Of a DNA stretch of 64,000 nt, positions 42,274 to 50,848 are shown piece after piece (the stretch's first letter is position 1; every line of letters begins with the position of its first letter). Both the position numbers and the translations under genes were made by a program. The stretch comes from RGIG5612 sp017511185. Its GTDB lineage: Bacteria > Bacillota > Clostridia > Lachnospirales > Lachnospiraceae. Under the pieces are notes generated by a model. It did no database searches. It worked only from the letters and a program-made list of their open reading frames with translations, and was not told the DNA's origin. The stretch spans positions 1 through 64,000 of the forward strand of contig JAFWLF010000085.1 of NCBI GenBank assembly GCA_017511185.1, in the 5' to 3' direction.

Positions 42274-44242
42274 TCATTTTAAATTAGTATCTGAATATAA
42301 GCCGACCGGCGATCAGCCGCGGGCAATCAAAGAACTGGTGGATGGCTTCAAAGCCGGAAACCAGTTTGAAACGCTGCTCGGTGTAACTGGATCCGGTAAG
42401 ACATTTACAATGGCAAATGTCATACAGGAGTTGAACAAGCCGACGCTGGTCATTGCACATAACAAAACATTAGCTGCGCAGCTTTACAGTGAATTCAAAG
42501 AATTCTTCCCGGAAAACGCGGTGGAATATTTTATCTCCTACTACGATTATTACCAGCCGGAGGCTTATGTGCCGTCCACAGATACCTATATTGAAAAAGA
42601 CTCCTCCATGAATGATGAGATCGACCGGCTCAGGCACTCAGCAACCACATCACTGGTGGAGCGCAGAGACGTCATCATCATCGCGTCCGTGTCCTGCATC
42701 TATGGCATTGGTGATCCGGAGGAGTATGCCAGCATGAGCGTATCGCTCCGGCCTGGCATGAAGAAAGACCGTGACGAATGCATCCGCGAACTGATCAACA
42801 TTCAGTATGACAGAAACGACATGGATTTCCAGAGAGGCACGTTCCGTGTGCGCGGCGATGTCATAGAAGTCCTGCCGGCTATGGCGGATAAGAATGCATA
42901 CCGGATCGAGTTCTTTGGCGATGAGATCGACCGGATCACTCAGATCGATACCCTGACAGGTGAGGTCAAAGCCCGCATGGAGCATGTTGTTATCCTGCCG
43001 GCCAGCTTTTATGTAGTTCCTCAGGAGAAGATGGAACGGGCGCTGGTCAACATTGATAAAGAACTGCAGGAACGTTACGCCTGGTTCAAGAGTGAAGATA
43101 AACTGCTGGAAGCACAGCGGATTTGGGAGCGGACCAACTTTGATATGGAAATGCTCCGGGAGACCGGCATCTGTTCCGGCATAGAAAACTACTCCAGACA
43201 TTTAACCGGTTTGGCGCCAGGTGAGCCGCCGGCCTGCCTGATCGACTTTTATAAAAATGATTTCCTCATCATTATTGATGAGTCTCATATGACCGTCCCG
43301 CAGATCGGAGCCATGTATAACGGTGATCGTTCCCGTAAACAGACATTGGTGGATTACGGTTTCCGTCTTCCGTCTGCCCTGGACAACCGGCCGCTCAAGT
43401 TTGAAGAATTTGAAAGCAAGATCGACCAGCTGCTGTTTGTCTCGGCAACACCGGGCAAATATGAGGCAGAACATGAGCTGCTGCGGACCGAGCAGATCAT
43501 CCGCCCGACAGGACTTTTGGATCCGTCCGTGGAAGTGAAGCCGGTAGAAGGTCAGATTGATGATCTGCTTTCCGAGATCGTAAAGGAAACGGATAAAGGA
43601 AACAAAGTACTGGTCACCACACTGACCAAGCGGATGGCGGAAGACCTGACAGATTATCTGAACGCAGCAGGTGTAAGGGTGCGGTATCTGCATTCGGATA
43701 TTGCGGCACTGGAGCGGACAGAGATCATCCGCGATATGCGGCTGGATGTCTTTGATGTTCTGGTTGGTATCAACCTTCTGCGTGAGGGTTTGGATATTCC
43801 GGAGATCTCTCTGGTAGCGATCCTGGATGCAGACAAGGAAGGATTTTTGAGGAGTGAGACATCCCTGATCCAGACGATCGGCCGTGCCAGCCGAAATGCG
43901 GAAGGCCGTGTCATTATGTATGCCGATGTGATCACCCGTTCTATGAAGGCTGCCATTGATGAGACAAACCGCAGACGTACTCTGCAGGAGGCATATAACG
44001 AAGAACACGGCATTACTCCGACCACCATCAAGAAAGCAGTCCGCGACCGGATCAGCATTACAAAAGAAGCAGCCGGAACATCACGGAAGCTGGAGAAAGA
44101 TCCGGAATCTATGAGCAAGAAGGAATTGGGCAAACTGATCGAAAAGATCGAGAAACAGATGAGAAAAGCAGCAGCAGAACTGGATTTCGAATCGGCAGCA
44201 GAGCTTCGTGACGAAATGCTGGAGCTGAAGAAATACTTGTAG
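42266..44242 (+). CDS. uvrB: Excinuclease ABC subunit B
   Basis: The 658-residue nucleotide excision repair helicase has Walker A GVTGSGKTFT (about residues 40-49), the beta-hairpin region YYDYYQPEAYVPSTDTYIEKD, helicase motif VLVTTLTKRMAEDLTDYL, and the C-terminal UVR motif IEKQMRKAAAELDFESAAELRD that binds UvrC. Complete length. It is in an SOS operon with uvrA 14 bp downstream. Confidence 0.98.
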   Translation: MSDHFKLVSEYKPTGDQPRAIKELVDGFKAGNQFETLLGVTGSGKTFTMANVIQELNKPTLVIAHNKTLAAQLYSEFKEFFPENAVEYFISYYDYYQPEAYVPSTDTYIEKDSSMNDEIDRLRHSATTSLVERRDVIIIASVSCIYGIGDPEEYASMSVSLRPGMKKDRDECIRELINIQYDRNDMDFQRGTFRVRGDVIEVLPAMADKNAYRIEFFGDEIDRITQIDTLTGEVKARMEHVVILPASFYVVPQEKMERALVNIDKELQERYAWFKSEDKLLEAQRIWERTNFDMEMLRETGICSGIENYSRHLTGLAPGEPPACLIDFYKNDFLIIIDESHMTVPQIGAMYNGDRSRKQTLVDYGFRLPSALDNRPLKFEEFESKIDQLLFVSATPGKYEAEHELLRTEQIIRPTGLLDPSVEVKPVEGQIDDLLSEIVKETDKGNKVLVTTLTKRMAEDLTDYLNAAGVRVRYLHSDIAALERTEIIRDMRLDVFDVLVGINLLREGLDIPEISLVAILDADKEGFLRSETSLIQTIGRASRNAEGRVIMYADVITRSMKAAIDETNRRRTLQEAYNEEHGITPTTIKKAVRDRISITKEAAGTSRKLEKDPESMSKKELGKLIEKIEKQMRKAAAELDFESAAELRDEMLELKKYL

Positions 44243-44256
44243 AAAGAGGAACACAC

Positions 44257-47187
44257 ATGGCTGCGAGAGAGCAGAAATGGATCAAGATCCGCGGAGCAGC
44301 GGAAAACAATTTAAAGAACATTGACCTGGACATTCCACGGAATGAGATGGTCGTTTTTACCGGGCTTTCAGGCTCCGGTAAATCATCACTGGCATTTGAT
44401 ACCATCTACGCAGAAGGACAGCGCCGGTATATGGAAAGCCTTTCCAGTTATGCCCGTCAGTTCCTGGGGCAGATGGAAAAACCAAAGGTGGAAATGATCG
44501 AGGGCTTATCCCCGGCTATCTCCATCGACCAGAAAGCAACCAACCGGAACCCGCGTTCCACCGTGGGAACTGTGACAGAAATACATGACTACTTAAGACT
44601 GCTGTATGCCCGGATCGGTATTCCGCATTGTCCGCAATGCGGCAGAGAGATCACAAGGCAGACCGTGGATCAGATGGCAGATGCCATTCTTTCCCTTCCG
44701 GAAGGAACGCGTCTGCAGCTGTTAGCACCGGTAGTACGCGGCAGGAAAGGTGAACATGCCAAACTGCTGGAGTCTGCAAAACGTTCCGGTTATGTCAGAG
44801 CGCGTGTAGATGGCGTGGTCTATGATCTGGATGAAGAGATCAAGTTGGAAAAAAATAATAAACATAATATTGATATCGTTGTCGACCGTCTGGTCGTGAA
44901 GGCAGGTATTGAATCCCGTCTGACGGATTCCATTGAGAACATCCTGAAACAGGCAGAAGGGCTGATGACAGTGGAGATCGTCTCCTGGCCGGAAGGCGCT
45001 GTAAAACCGAAAGCCGGCAAAAATGCCAGCCGGACAGAAGACGGACAGCTGATCCTTCCGGTGGATGAAAATAATGAGATTCATTTCTCCTCCAACTTTG
45101 CCTGCCCGGACTGCGGCATCAGCATCGGGGAGATTGAACCGAGAAACTTTTCTTTCAACAATCCGTTTGGCGCCTGCCCATCCTGCGCGGGAATCGGCTA
45201 CAAAATGGAATTCGATCCGGAACTGATCATTCCGGACCAGAGCCTTTCCATTACAGATGGCGCGATCGTGGCACCGGGCTGGGGCAGCTCCAAAAAAGAA
45301 GGAAGCTTTACGCATTCTACTCTGAAGGCACTGGCAGAAGCGCATAAGTTCAGCCTGGATACACCGTTTGAGAAATTACCGAAAAAGATCCGTGAGATGC
45401 TGTGGCACGGAGATAACGTCTCCGTCAACGTCCACTACAAAGGACAGCGAGGCAGCGGCGTTTATCCGATCGTATTTGAAGGCCTGATCAACAATCTGAA
45501 CCGCAGATACCGCGAGTCTCCGGATTCTTTCAAACGTGAATATGAAGAGTATATGCGGATCAGTCCGTGCGAAGAATGCGGCGGCAAGCGACTGAATAAA
45601 CTCAGTCTTGCAGTGACTGTAGGCGATAAGAACATCCACGATGTTTCAGAAATGACCATTACGGACAGCCTGGAATTCTTTACCCGCCTGAGCGAGAGCA
45701 AGAAGCTGGGAAAGGCCGCACAGGAGATCGCTGGTCCTATCTTGAAAGAAGTGAAAGCCCGTCTGCATTTCCTGCAGGATGTAGGTCTGGAATACCTGAC
45801 GCTCACCCGGTATGCGGCAAGCCTTTCCGGCGGAGAAGCGCAGCGGATCCGTCTGGCAACACAGATCGGCTCCGGCCTGACTGGTGTGCTGTATATTCTG
45901 GATGAGCCGAGCATCGGTCTGCACCAGAGAGACAATGATAAACTGCTGGCAACGTTAAAGCAGCTGCGTGATCTGGGAAATACGCTGATCGTCGTAGAGC
46001 ATGATGAAGATACCATGCGGCAGGCGGATTATATTGTGGATATCGGACCAGGCGCCGGCGAGCATGGCGGAGAAGTCGTGGCAACCGGAACAGCTGCCGA
46101 TATCATGAAATGTAAAAAATCCATTACCGGCGATTATTTGGCCGGAAGGATCAAGATCCCGGTGCCAGAAGAAAGAAGAAAACCGACGGGATGGATCGAG
46201 GTTGTCGGCGCAGAAGAAAACAATCTGAAGAATATCAATGTCAAATTCCCACTTGGCGTGATGACAGCTGTGACCGGCGTTTCCGGATCCGGCAAATCAT
46301 CTCTGGTAAATGAGATCTTATATAAAAGCCTGGCTAAAACGCTGAACCGTGCTCATACCGTAGCGGGACGGCATAAAAAGATCCTTGGGATCGAACAGCT
46401 GGATAAAGTCATCTGCATCGATCAGAGCCCGATCGGACGGACACCTAGAAGCAACCCGGCAACCTATACCGGAGTCTTTGATCTGATTCGTGATCTGTTT
46501 GCGCAGACGACGGATGCAAAGATGCGCGGATACAGCAAAGGCCGGTTTAGCTTTAATGTAAAGGGCGGCCGGTGCGAGGCCTGCGATGGCGACGGCATTA
46601 TCAAGATTGAGATGCATTTCCTCCCGGACGTGTATGTAAAGTGTGATACCTGCCACGGTATGCGGTATAACCGGGAAACGCTGGAGGTCAAATACAAAGG
46701 CAAGAGCATTTATGATGTGCTGGATATGACCGTTGAGGAAGCATTGGAATTCTTCCAGAATGTCCCGCGGATCTATCAGAAGATCAAGACACTGGATGAA
46801 GTCGGTCTTTCTTATATCAAGCTGGGTCAGTCATCCACCACACTTTCCGGCGGTGAGGCACAGCGTGTGAAACTGGCCACGGAACTTTCCCGCAGACCGA
46901 CCGGCAAGACCTTATACATTCTGGATGAGCCAACCACGGGTCTGCACTTTGCAGATGTTCATAAACTGGTCAATATCCTGCGCCGGCTGTCGGATGGCGG
47001 CAACAGTGTTGTGATCATTGAACACAATCTGGAAGTGATCAAAGTGGCCGATTATATCATCGATATGGGACCGGAAGGCGGCGATAAGGGCGGCACCGTT
47101 TTCACCAAGGGCACGCCGGAGGAAGTGGCAAAAGATAAGAAGAGTTATACCGGTCAGTTCCTCAGAGAATACCTCAAAAAGCAATAA
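44257..47187 (+). CDS. uvrA: Excinuclease ABC subunit A
   Basis: The 976-residue damage-recognition ATPase has two ABC modules: Walker A GLSGSGKSSLA (near residue 32) and GVSGSGKSSLV (near residue 675); signatures SLSGGEAQRIRLATQ and TLSGGEAQRVKLATE. Zinc fingers are at CPQCG and CDACDGDG-type (CEACDGDG...CDTC). It is slightly longer than the usual 940 residues. It ends before a hairpin that closes the operon. Confidence 0.98.
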   Translation: MAAREQKWIKIRGAAENNLKNIDLDIPRNEMVVFTGLSGSGKSSLAFDTIYAEGQRRYMESLSSYARQFLGQMEKPKVEMIEGLSPAISIDQKATNRNPRSTVGTVTEIHDYLRLLYARIGIPHCPQCGREITRQTVDQMADAILSLPEGTRLQLLAPVVRGRKGEHAKLLESAKRSGYVRARVDGVVYDLDEEIKLEKNNKHNIDIVVDRLVVKAGIESRLTDSIENILKQAEGLMTVEIVSWPEGAVKPKAGKNASRTEDGQLILPVDENNEIHFSSNFACPDCGISIGEIEPRNFSFNNPFGACPSCAGIGYKMEFDPELIIPDQSLSITDGAIVAPGWGSSKKEGSFTHSTLKALAEAHKFSLDTPFEKLPKKIREMLWHGDNVSVNVHYKGQRGSGVYPIVFEGLINNLNRRYRESPDSFKREYEEYMRISPCEECGGKRLNKLSLAVTVGDKNIHDVSEMTITDSLEFFTRLSESKKLGKAAQEIAGPILKEVKARLHFLQDVGLEYLTLTRYAASLSGGEAQRIRLATQIGSGLTGVLYILDEPSIGLHQRDNDKLLATLKQLRDLGNTLIVVEHDEDTMRQADYIVDIGPGAGEHGGEVVATGTAADIMKCKKSITGDYLAGRIKIPVPEERRKPTGWIEVVGAEENNLKNINVKFPLGVMTAVTGVSGSGKSSLVNEILYKSLAKTLNRAHTVAGRHKKILGIEQLDKVICIDQSPIGRTPRSNPATYTGVFDLIRDLFAQTTDAKMRGYSKGRFSFNVKGGRCEACDGDGIIKIEMHFLPDVYVKCDTCHGMRYNRETLEVKYKGKSIYDVLDMTVEEALEFFQNVPRIYQKIKTLDEVGLSYIKLGQSSTTLSGGEAQRVKLATELSRRPTGKTLYILDEPTTGLHFADVHKLVNILRRLSDGGNSVVIIEHNLEVIKVADYIIDMGPEGGDKGGTVFTKGTPEEVAKDKKSYTGQFLREYLKKQ

Positions 47188-47226
47188 TTGAAAACTTGAC
47201 GGAAAATCGGCAATTATCGGGGAAAA

Positions 47227-47268
47227 AAACCACAGATTTACGTATTGAAATGCGAAAATCTGTGGTTT
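47227..47268 (+). terminator. Hairpin between uvrA and guaA
   Basis: The perfect 13-bp stem AAACCACAGATTT / AAATCTGTGGTTT has a 16-nt loop, preceded by an A run and followed by TTTAAAATT. It could terminate uvrA or act as attenuator ahead of guaA, whose ATG is 40 bp downstream. It does not match the purine riboswitch consensus. Confidence 0.65.
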
Positions 47269-47307
47269 AAAATTATCTCATATTTTTTAAAAACAGGAGG
47301 AAAAAAC

Positions 47308-48291
47308 ATGGCATTGTTAGTACGTCCGGATAACATGGAAAGAATCAGCACACCGGAGCAGGCGAAAGCTTATATTGAGGAACAAGTCAGGGATATTCAG
47401 GAGCAGGTCAAAGATAAGAAAGTGCTTCTTGCATTATCCGGAGGCGTGGATTCTTCTGTTTGCGCAGCCCTTCTGATCAAGGCGATCGGCCAGAATCTTG
47501 TCTGCGTACACGTGAACCATGGACTCCTCCGTAAAGGTGAGCCGGAACAGGTCATAAAAGTGTTTAAAGAAGAACTTGGTGCAAACCTGATCTACGTGGA
47601 TGCAGTGGACCGTTTCCTGGACAAGCTGGCAGGCGTAGATGATCCGGAACAGAAACGTCATATCATCGGCGCAGAGTTTATCGATGTATTTGCAGAGGAA
47701 GCAAGAAAACTCGACGGCATCGAATTCCTGGGACAGGGAACCATCTGGCCGGATATCCTGGAGAGTGAAGCAGGCATTAAAGCACATCATAACGCAGGCG
47801 GTCTGCCGGAAGATCTGCAGTTTGAATTGGTAGAGCCGGTCCGCATCCTGTTCAAAGATGAAGTCCGTGTGGTTGGCAAAGAACTGGGTCTTCCTGATTC
47901 CATGGTCTATCGTCAGCCATTCCCGGGACCGGGACTTGGTGTCAGATGTGTAGGCGCGATCACACGTGACCGTCTGGAAGCAGTTCGTGAGTCCGATGCG
48001 ATCCTTCGCGAAGAGTTTGCAAAAGCTGGACTGGAAGGCAAGGTATGGCAGTACTTCACCGTGGTTCCGGATTTCAAATCAACTGGTATCACTGATGGCA
48101 AGAGAACTTTTGCATGGCCTTGCATCATCCGTGCGATCAACACAACAGATGTTGTTGAGGTAACAGTAGAGCATCTGGATCCGGCACTGATGGATCATCT
48201 GGCAATGCGCATCACCACAGAGGTGCCTGGCATTAACCGCGTGCTGTATGATTTCACGCCGAAGCCGCCAGCAACGGTAGAGTACGAATAA
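47308..48291 (+). CDS. guaA: GMP synthase, ATP-pyrophosphatase (synthetase) subunit only
   Basis: The 327-residue protein begins at ATG 47308 after CAGGAGG. The PP-loop LALSGGVDSSVCAALL is at about residues 37-52 and the dimerization domain with QPFPGPGLGVRCVGAI and the C-terminal TTEVPGINRVLYDFTPKPPATVEYE. The N-terminal glutamine amidotransferase domain (about 190 residues) of normal bacterial GuaA is absent, and no GATase gene lies nearby. It would need ammonia or a separate GATase subunit as in archaea. The stop codon is at the usual integration hotspot; AT-rich accessory DNA begins right after it. Confidence 0.93.
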   Translation: MALLVRPDNMERISTPEQAKAYIEEQVRDIQEQVKDKKVLLALSGGVDSSVCAALLIKAIGQNLVCVHVNHGLLRKGEPEQVIKVFKEELGANLIYVDAVDRFLDKLAGVDDPEQKRHIIGAEFIDVFAEEARKLDGIEFLGQGTIWPDILESEAGIKAHHNAGGLPEDLQFELVEPVRILFKDEVRVVGKELGLPDSMVYRQPFPGPGLGVRCVGAITRDRLEAVRESDAILREEFAKAGLEGKVWQYFTVVPDFKSTGITDGKRTFAWPCIIRAINTTDVVEVTVEHLDPALMDHLAMRITTEVPGINRVLYDFTPKPPATVEYE

Positions 48292-48407
48292 TTGCAAGTG
48301 TTGTCCACTTACAACGCCCTTTAACGTCCGACTTACACTGAAGCTGGAGCCGCGGATCTGACGAAACGTAAGGGAAAAGCAACGACATAGCGAAACGAAA
48401 TAAATTA

Positions 48408-48448
48408 GCCTTGTAGCTACAGAAACGCTGTAGTTACAAGGCTTTTTT
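48408..48448 (+). terminator. Strong terminator downstream of guaA
   Basis: The 15-nt arms GCCTTGTAGCTACAG / CTGTAGTTACAAGGC have one mismatch and a 5-nt loop, followed by six T. It lies 117 bp after the guaA stop. Confidence 0.9.
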
Positions 48449-48530
48449 CATACCCTGACGCCTTGACAAACCCAAGAAACGACACCCAACGTCATGTCAC
48501 TTTTTCGGACCGTAAGGAGGTTCAGCGAGA

Positions 48531-48671
48531 ATGTCAAAATGTTGCGAGATGACGTTAAGTGATATTGTAACTCATCATAGTGAAATTGGGAAAACAGAAA
48601 TTGGGAGAAATCAGGAGGAACGAGAGAATGTAGGAAAATCAATGGTTTCAGCGATTAACAGTTCCCAATAA
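48531..48671 (+). CDS. Possible 46-residue small protein
   Basis: ATG at 48531 is preceded at ten bases by AAGGAGG (48514-48520), and the frame runs 46 codons (MSKCCEMTLSDIVTHHSEIG...). It may be the 5' end of a conjugative-element gene truncated by deletion or a real small ORF. No family is recognised. Confidence 0.4.
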   Translation: MSKCCEMTLSDIVTHHSEIGKTEIGRNQEERENVGKSMVSAINSSQ

Positions 48672-48753
48672 TTTCCCCAGTTTTTGCCCCAGTTTTGAAA
48701 AATGGGCCCGATTTTAAAAATCGGGAAGAAAATCGGGGAAACTTTTGGGAAAA
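48662..48753. repeat. Nested imperfect inverted repeats
   Basis: TTCCCAATAATTTCCCC (from 48662) pairs with the complement of GGGGAAACTTTTGGGA (about 48735-48751) at 14 of 17 positions. Inside lies CCCGATTTT-A-AAAATCGGG (48707-48725). Direct repeats CCCCAGTTTT also occur here. The structure lies just before the remnant ICE genes; its function is unknown. Confidence 0.5.
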
Positions 48754-48783
48754 TCTCAAGACAAGGCGAAAGGACAATATGAA

Positions 48784-48940
48784 ATGAGAAAACTACATTA
48801 CAAGGGACGCTGCACAAGGCGAAAGCTTTCTAAGTGCAAAGATATTTGCAGAACCTATGATAAGGTTCAGACCGTGTATGCAGATTGGCTTCAAGCAAAT
48901 GAGGATACTGGAATGATGCTTCTTCACAAGGAATGCCCAA
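48784..48940 (+). pseudogene. 5' fragment of a small conjugative-element gene
   Basis: ATG 48784 begins MRKLHYKGRCTRRKLSKCKD then ICRTYDKVQTVYADWLQ, which resembles the start of small proteins carried by Tn916/CTn-like elements. After about 50 codons the frame continues only as the antisense of the ardC-like gene. The fusion point is near 48940, where the two convergent genes were joined by deletion, so both lost their 3' ends. Confidence 0.5.
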
Positions 48941-49594
48941 CTGAGTGCAACAGATGTATGAAACGGCTTCCGCTTCGCATTCTCTGTGATGCCTTGTCAG
49001 CTTTTCCTCTGTATCGTGAGCGACCAGCCAGCTATGAGCCTGCTCATGCAGAAGTACCGAGATAACTTCTGGCTCGTTTCCTTCACAGATGACAATTTTC
49101 TTTTCAGAGGGGCTGAAGTATCCACGAGCGCCACTGTCGATATGATCGACAAATTCGACTGGAACAGGGCTGATGCGGATCAGTACATCGAGAAGATTCT
49201 CATAGCCGACAACATCAGCATCGAGAGGTGCACAGATGTCTGGCAACTCTTCGCCATATGTCTGCGAGATATCCCAGCAGTATCCAGTATGCCAGCCAAT
49301 CTTTGACTCTTCCTCGCCAGTTGTTTCGTTCGTGACCCTGAAGGAATGTGGGCACAGGATCCTGATGCCACGCTCAGATTTTCGGACTATACGCCCGAGG
49401 TTCTTCCACGTTGAAAACGAAGCAACCCTCGTAGCATCAGGACGTTGCGACCATATCAGCAAACAGTTATTTGCCGAGTATCTATGAAAGCGTGACATCG
49501 TTTTGAGGAAGTCTTTGAAGACGTCATCGTTCTCGAATACTGCCTGAATTGCACCAGGCAGCGCATCGATCAGTTCTTTTGTTTTTTCGTGCAT
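48830..49594 (-). pseudogene. ArdC/ImmA-type protein gene, 3' truncated
   Basis: The 254-codon frame has an N-terminal ArdC-like ssDNA-binding domain (FHRYSANNCLLIWSQRPDATRVASFSTWKNLGRIV) and a zinc metallopeptidase motif LLHEQAHSWL (HExxH) typical of ArdC/LtrC proteins of conjugative elements, which protect incoming DNA from restriction. After CCTQLGIP the family-typical continuation is missing and the last 35 residues are read from the antisense of another gene. It is the best evidence that the island derived from a conjugative element. Confidence 0.7.
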
Positions 49595-49652
49595 TGTTAT
49601 TGCTCCTTGCTGAGCTCAAACCTGAGAAGTATTTGAAAATTAATTTTAAACA

Positions 49653-49695
49653 TTTGTCCCAATATATTGAATTTTGTCCCACTGCGTGATATACT
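49653..49695 (+). promoter_or_regulatory. Promoter and repeated operator of the protease-ATPase operon
   Basis: TTGAAT (49667-49672), 17 bp, TATACT (49690-49695). TTTGTCCCA occurs twice, at 49653-49661 and 49673-49681, 20 bp apart (two helical turns) and overlapping the promoter, which suggests cooperative repressor binding. Confidence 0.65.
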
Positions 49696-49810
49696 AGTGC
49701 TGAGATTGAGAGTGGATGTTTTTGCTTTTAGAAAAGCCATCTTAAAGCATTCTATTTAAAGGAAGGAGGAGCAGCTTCTTACTAGCATGTGATGGCTGCA
49801 CTGATTGATT

Positions 49811-50848
49811 ATGAAAAAGCAGAATCTGATTAATCTAGTTAGATACCATACTGAAAAGAATGATGAAGCCTTTGCTTCAGAAGTTGCCCAAATAGCTAAA
49901 GAAATGGATGCTGCAGGTGATGCAGTGGTTGCCCAATACCTGATGGAACTTATATCAAGTGCGAATTTCTATGTGCCGCAATCAAATTATAAAAATCTTA
50001 GATTCTTAAAAAAGGTTGAGTACTCTTCTAAACCGCTCCTGCTTCCTTCGAATATTGAGGAAGACGTTCTAGGCATTACAAGAGCAATTAATAACAGATC
50101 TGGTTTATCTAAGTTTTTATTTTACGGTGCACCTGGTTCTGGAAAAACAGAAACAGTCTACCAGATAGCTCGAATACTAAACAGGGATATTCTTGCTGTA
50201 CCATTTGAACAGTTGGTTGACAGCAGACTTGGGGAGACAGCAAAGAACGTCTCTCTACTCTTTGACGAGATTAACCACCTGTCCTTTAGTAAAGTCTTAA
50301 TCTTGTTTGATGAAATTGATGCATTAGTTCTTGATCGTATCAATAAGAATGACTTGCGTGAAATGGGGCGGGTAACTTCTGTGTTTCTTAAAGGCTTAGA
50401 TAGCCTTAATGAAAACGCTGTTCTTATTGCAACGACAAATCTATTCGATAGCCTTGATAAAGCTCTTATAAGAAGATTTGATGCCACAGTTTCATTCGAT
50501 CGCTATTCAAAAGAGGATCTGATAGAGATTGCGGATTCAATATTGACGACTACCCTTAAGCGTTCCGCAAATTCAAGACAAGATATGAGGCTATTCAATA
50601 AAATCCTTAACAATTTGGATTCTATTCCATTACCAGGAGACTTAAAGCAAATTATAAAAACAGCTGTGGCCTTTAGCGATGAATCGAATGAGTATGACTA
50701 TTTGAGAAAGATTTACCTAGCGTTGAATGATAATCCCGATACAGTGGACATTCAGAAATTGAAAGAAAGCGGATATACAACGAGGGAAATAGAGATCCTT
50801 TCGAGGATACCAAGGAGTAGCGTGTCGAGGAAGCTGAAGGAGAGTTAA
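49811..50848 (+). CDS. ietA: AAA+ ATPase of an IetAS-like pair
   Basis: The 345-residue AAA+ protein has Walker A GAPGSGKT (residues 106-113), Walker B ILFDEIDAL (D167, E168), sensor/arginine region ATTNLFDSLDKALIRRFDA, and a C-terminal HTH-like stretch (GYTTREIEILSRIPRSSVSRKL). The pair AAA ATPase plus subtilisin matches the IetA/IetS system first described on the plasmid pTiC58 and later listed among phage defence systems. A 13-codon frame (49792-49833) overlaps the start and the AAGGAGG is 41 bp upstream, so translation initiation is unusual. It is adjacent to the protease without a gap. Confidence 0.85.
   Translation: MKKQNLINLVRYHTEKNDEAFASEVAQIAKEMDAAGDAVVAQYLMELISSANFYVPQSNYKNLRFLKKVEYSSKPLLLPSNIEEDVLGITRAINNRSGLSKFLFYGAPGSGKTETVYQIARILNRDILAVPFEQLVDSRLGETAKNVSLLFDEINHLSFSKVLILFDEIDALVLDRINKNDLREMGRVTSVFLKGLDSLNENAVLIATTNLFDSLDKALIRRFDATVSFDRYSKEDLIEIADSILTTTLKRSANSRQDMRLFNKILNNLDSIPLPGDLKQIIKTAVAFSDESNEYDYLRKIYLALNDNPDTVDIQKLKESGYTTREIEILSRIPRSSVSRKLKES

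Noticed and set aside
47188..47307. Guanine riboswitch before guaA
   Set aside because: The conserved purine-riboswitch core and its loop-loop pairing elements are absent; only a plain hairpin is present.
49792..49833. 13-codon leader ORF before the AAA ATPase
   Set aside because: It is too short to support as a gene; the ribosome binding site is not well placed for it. It is mentioned only as a possible coupling element.
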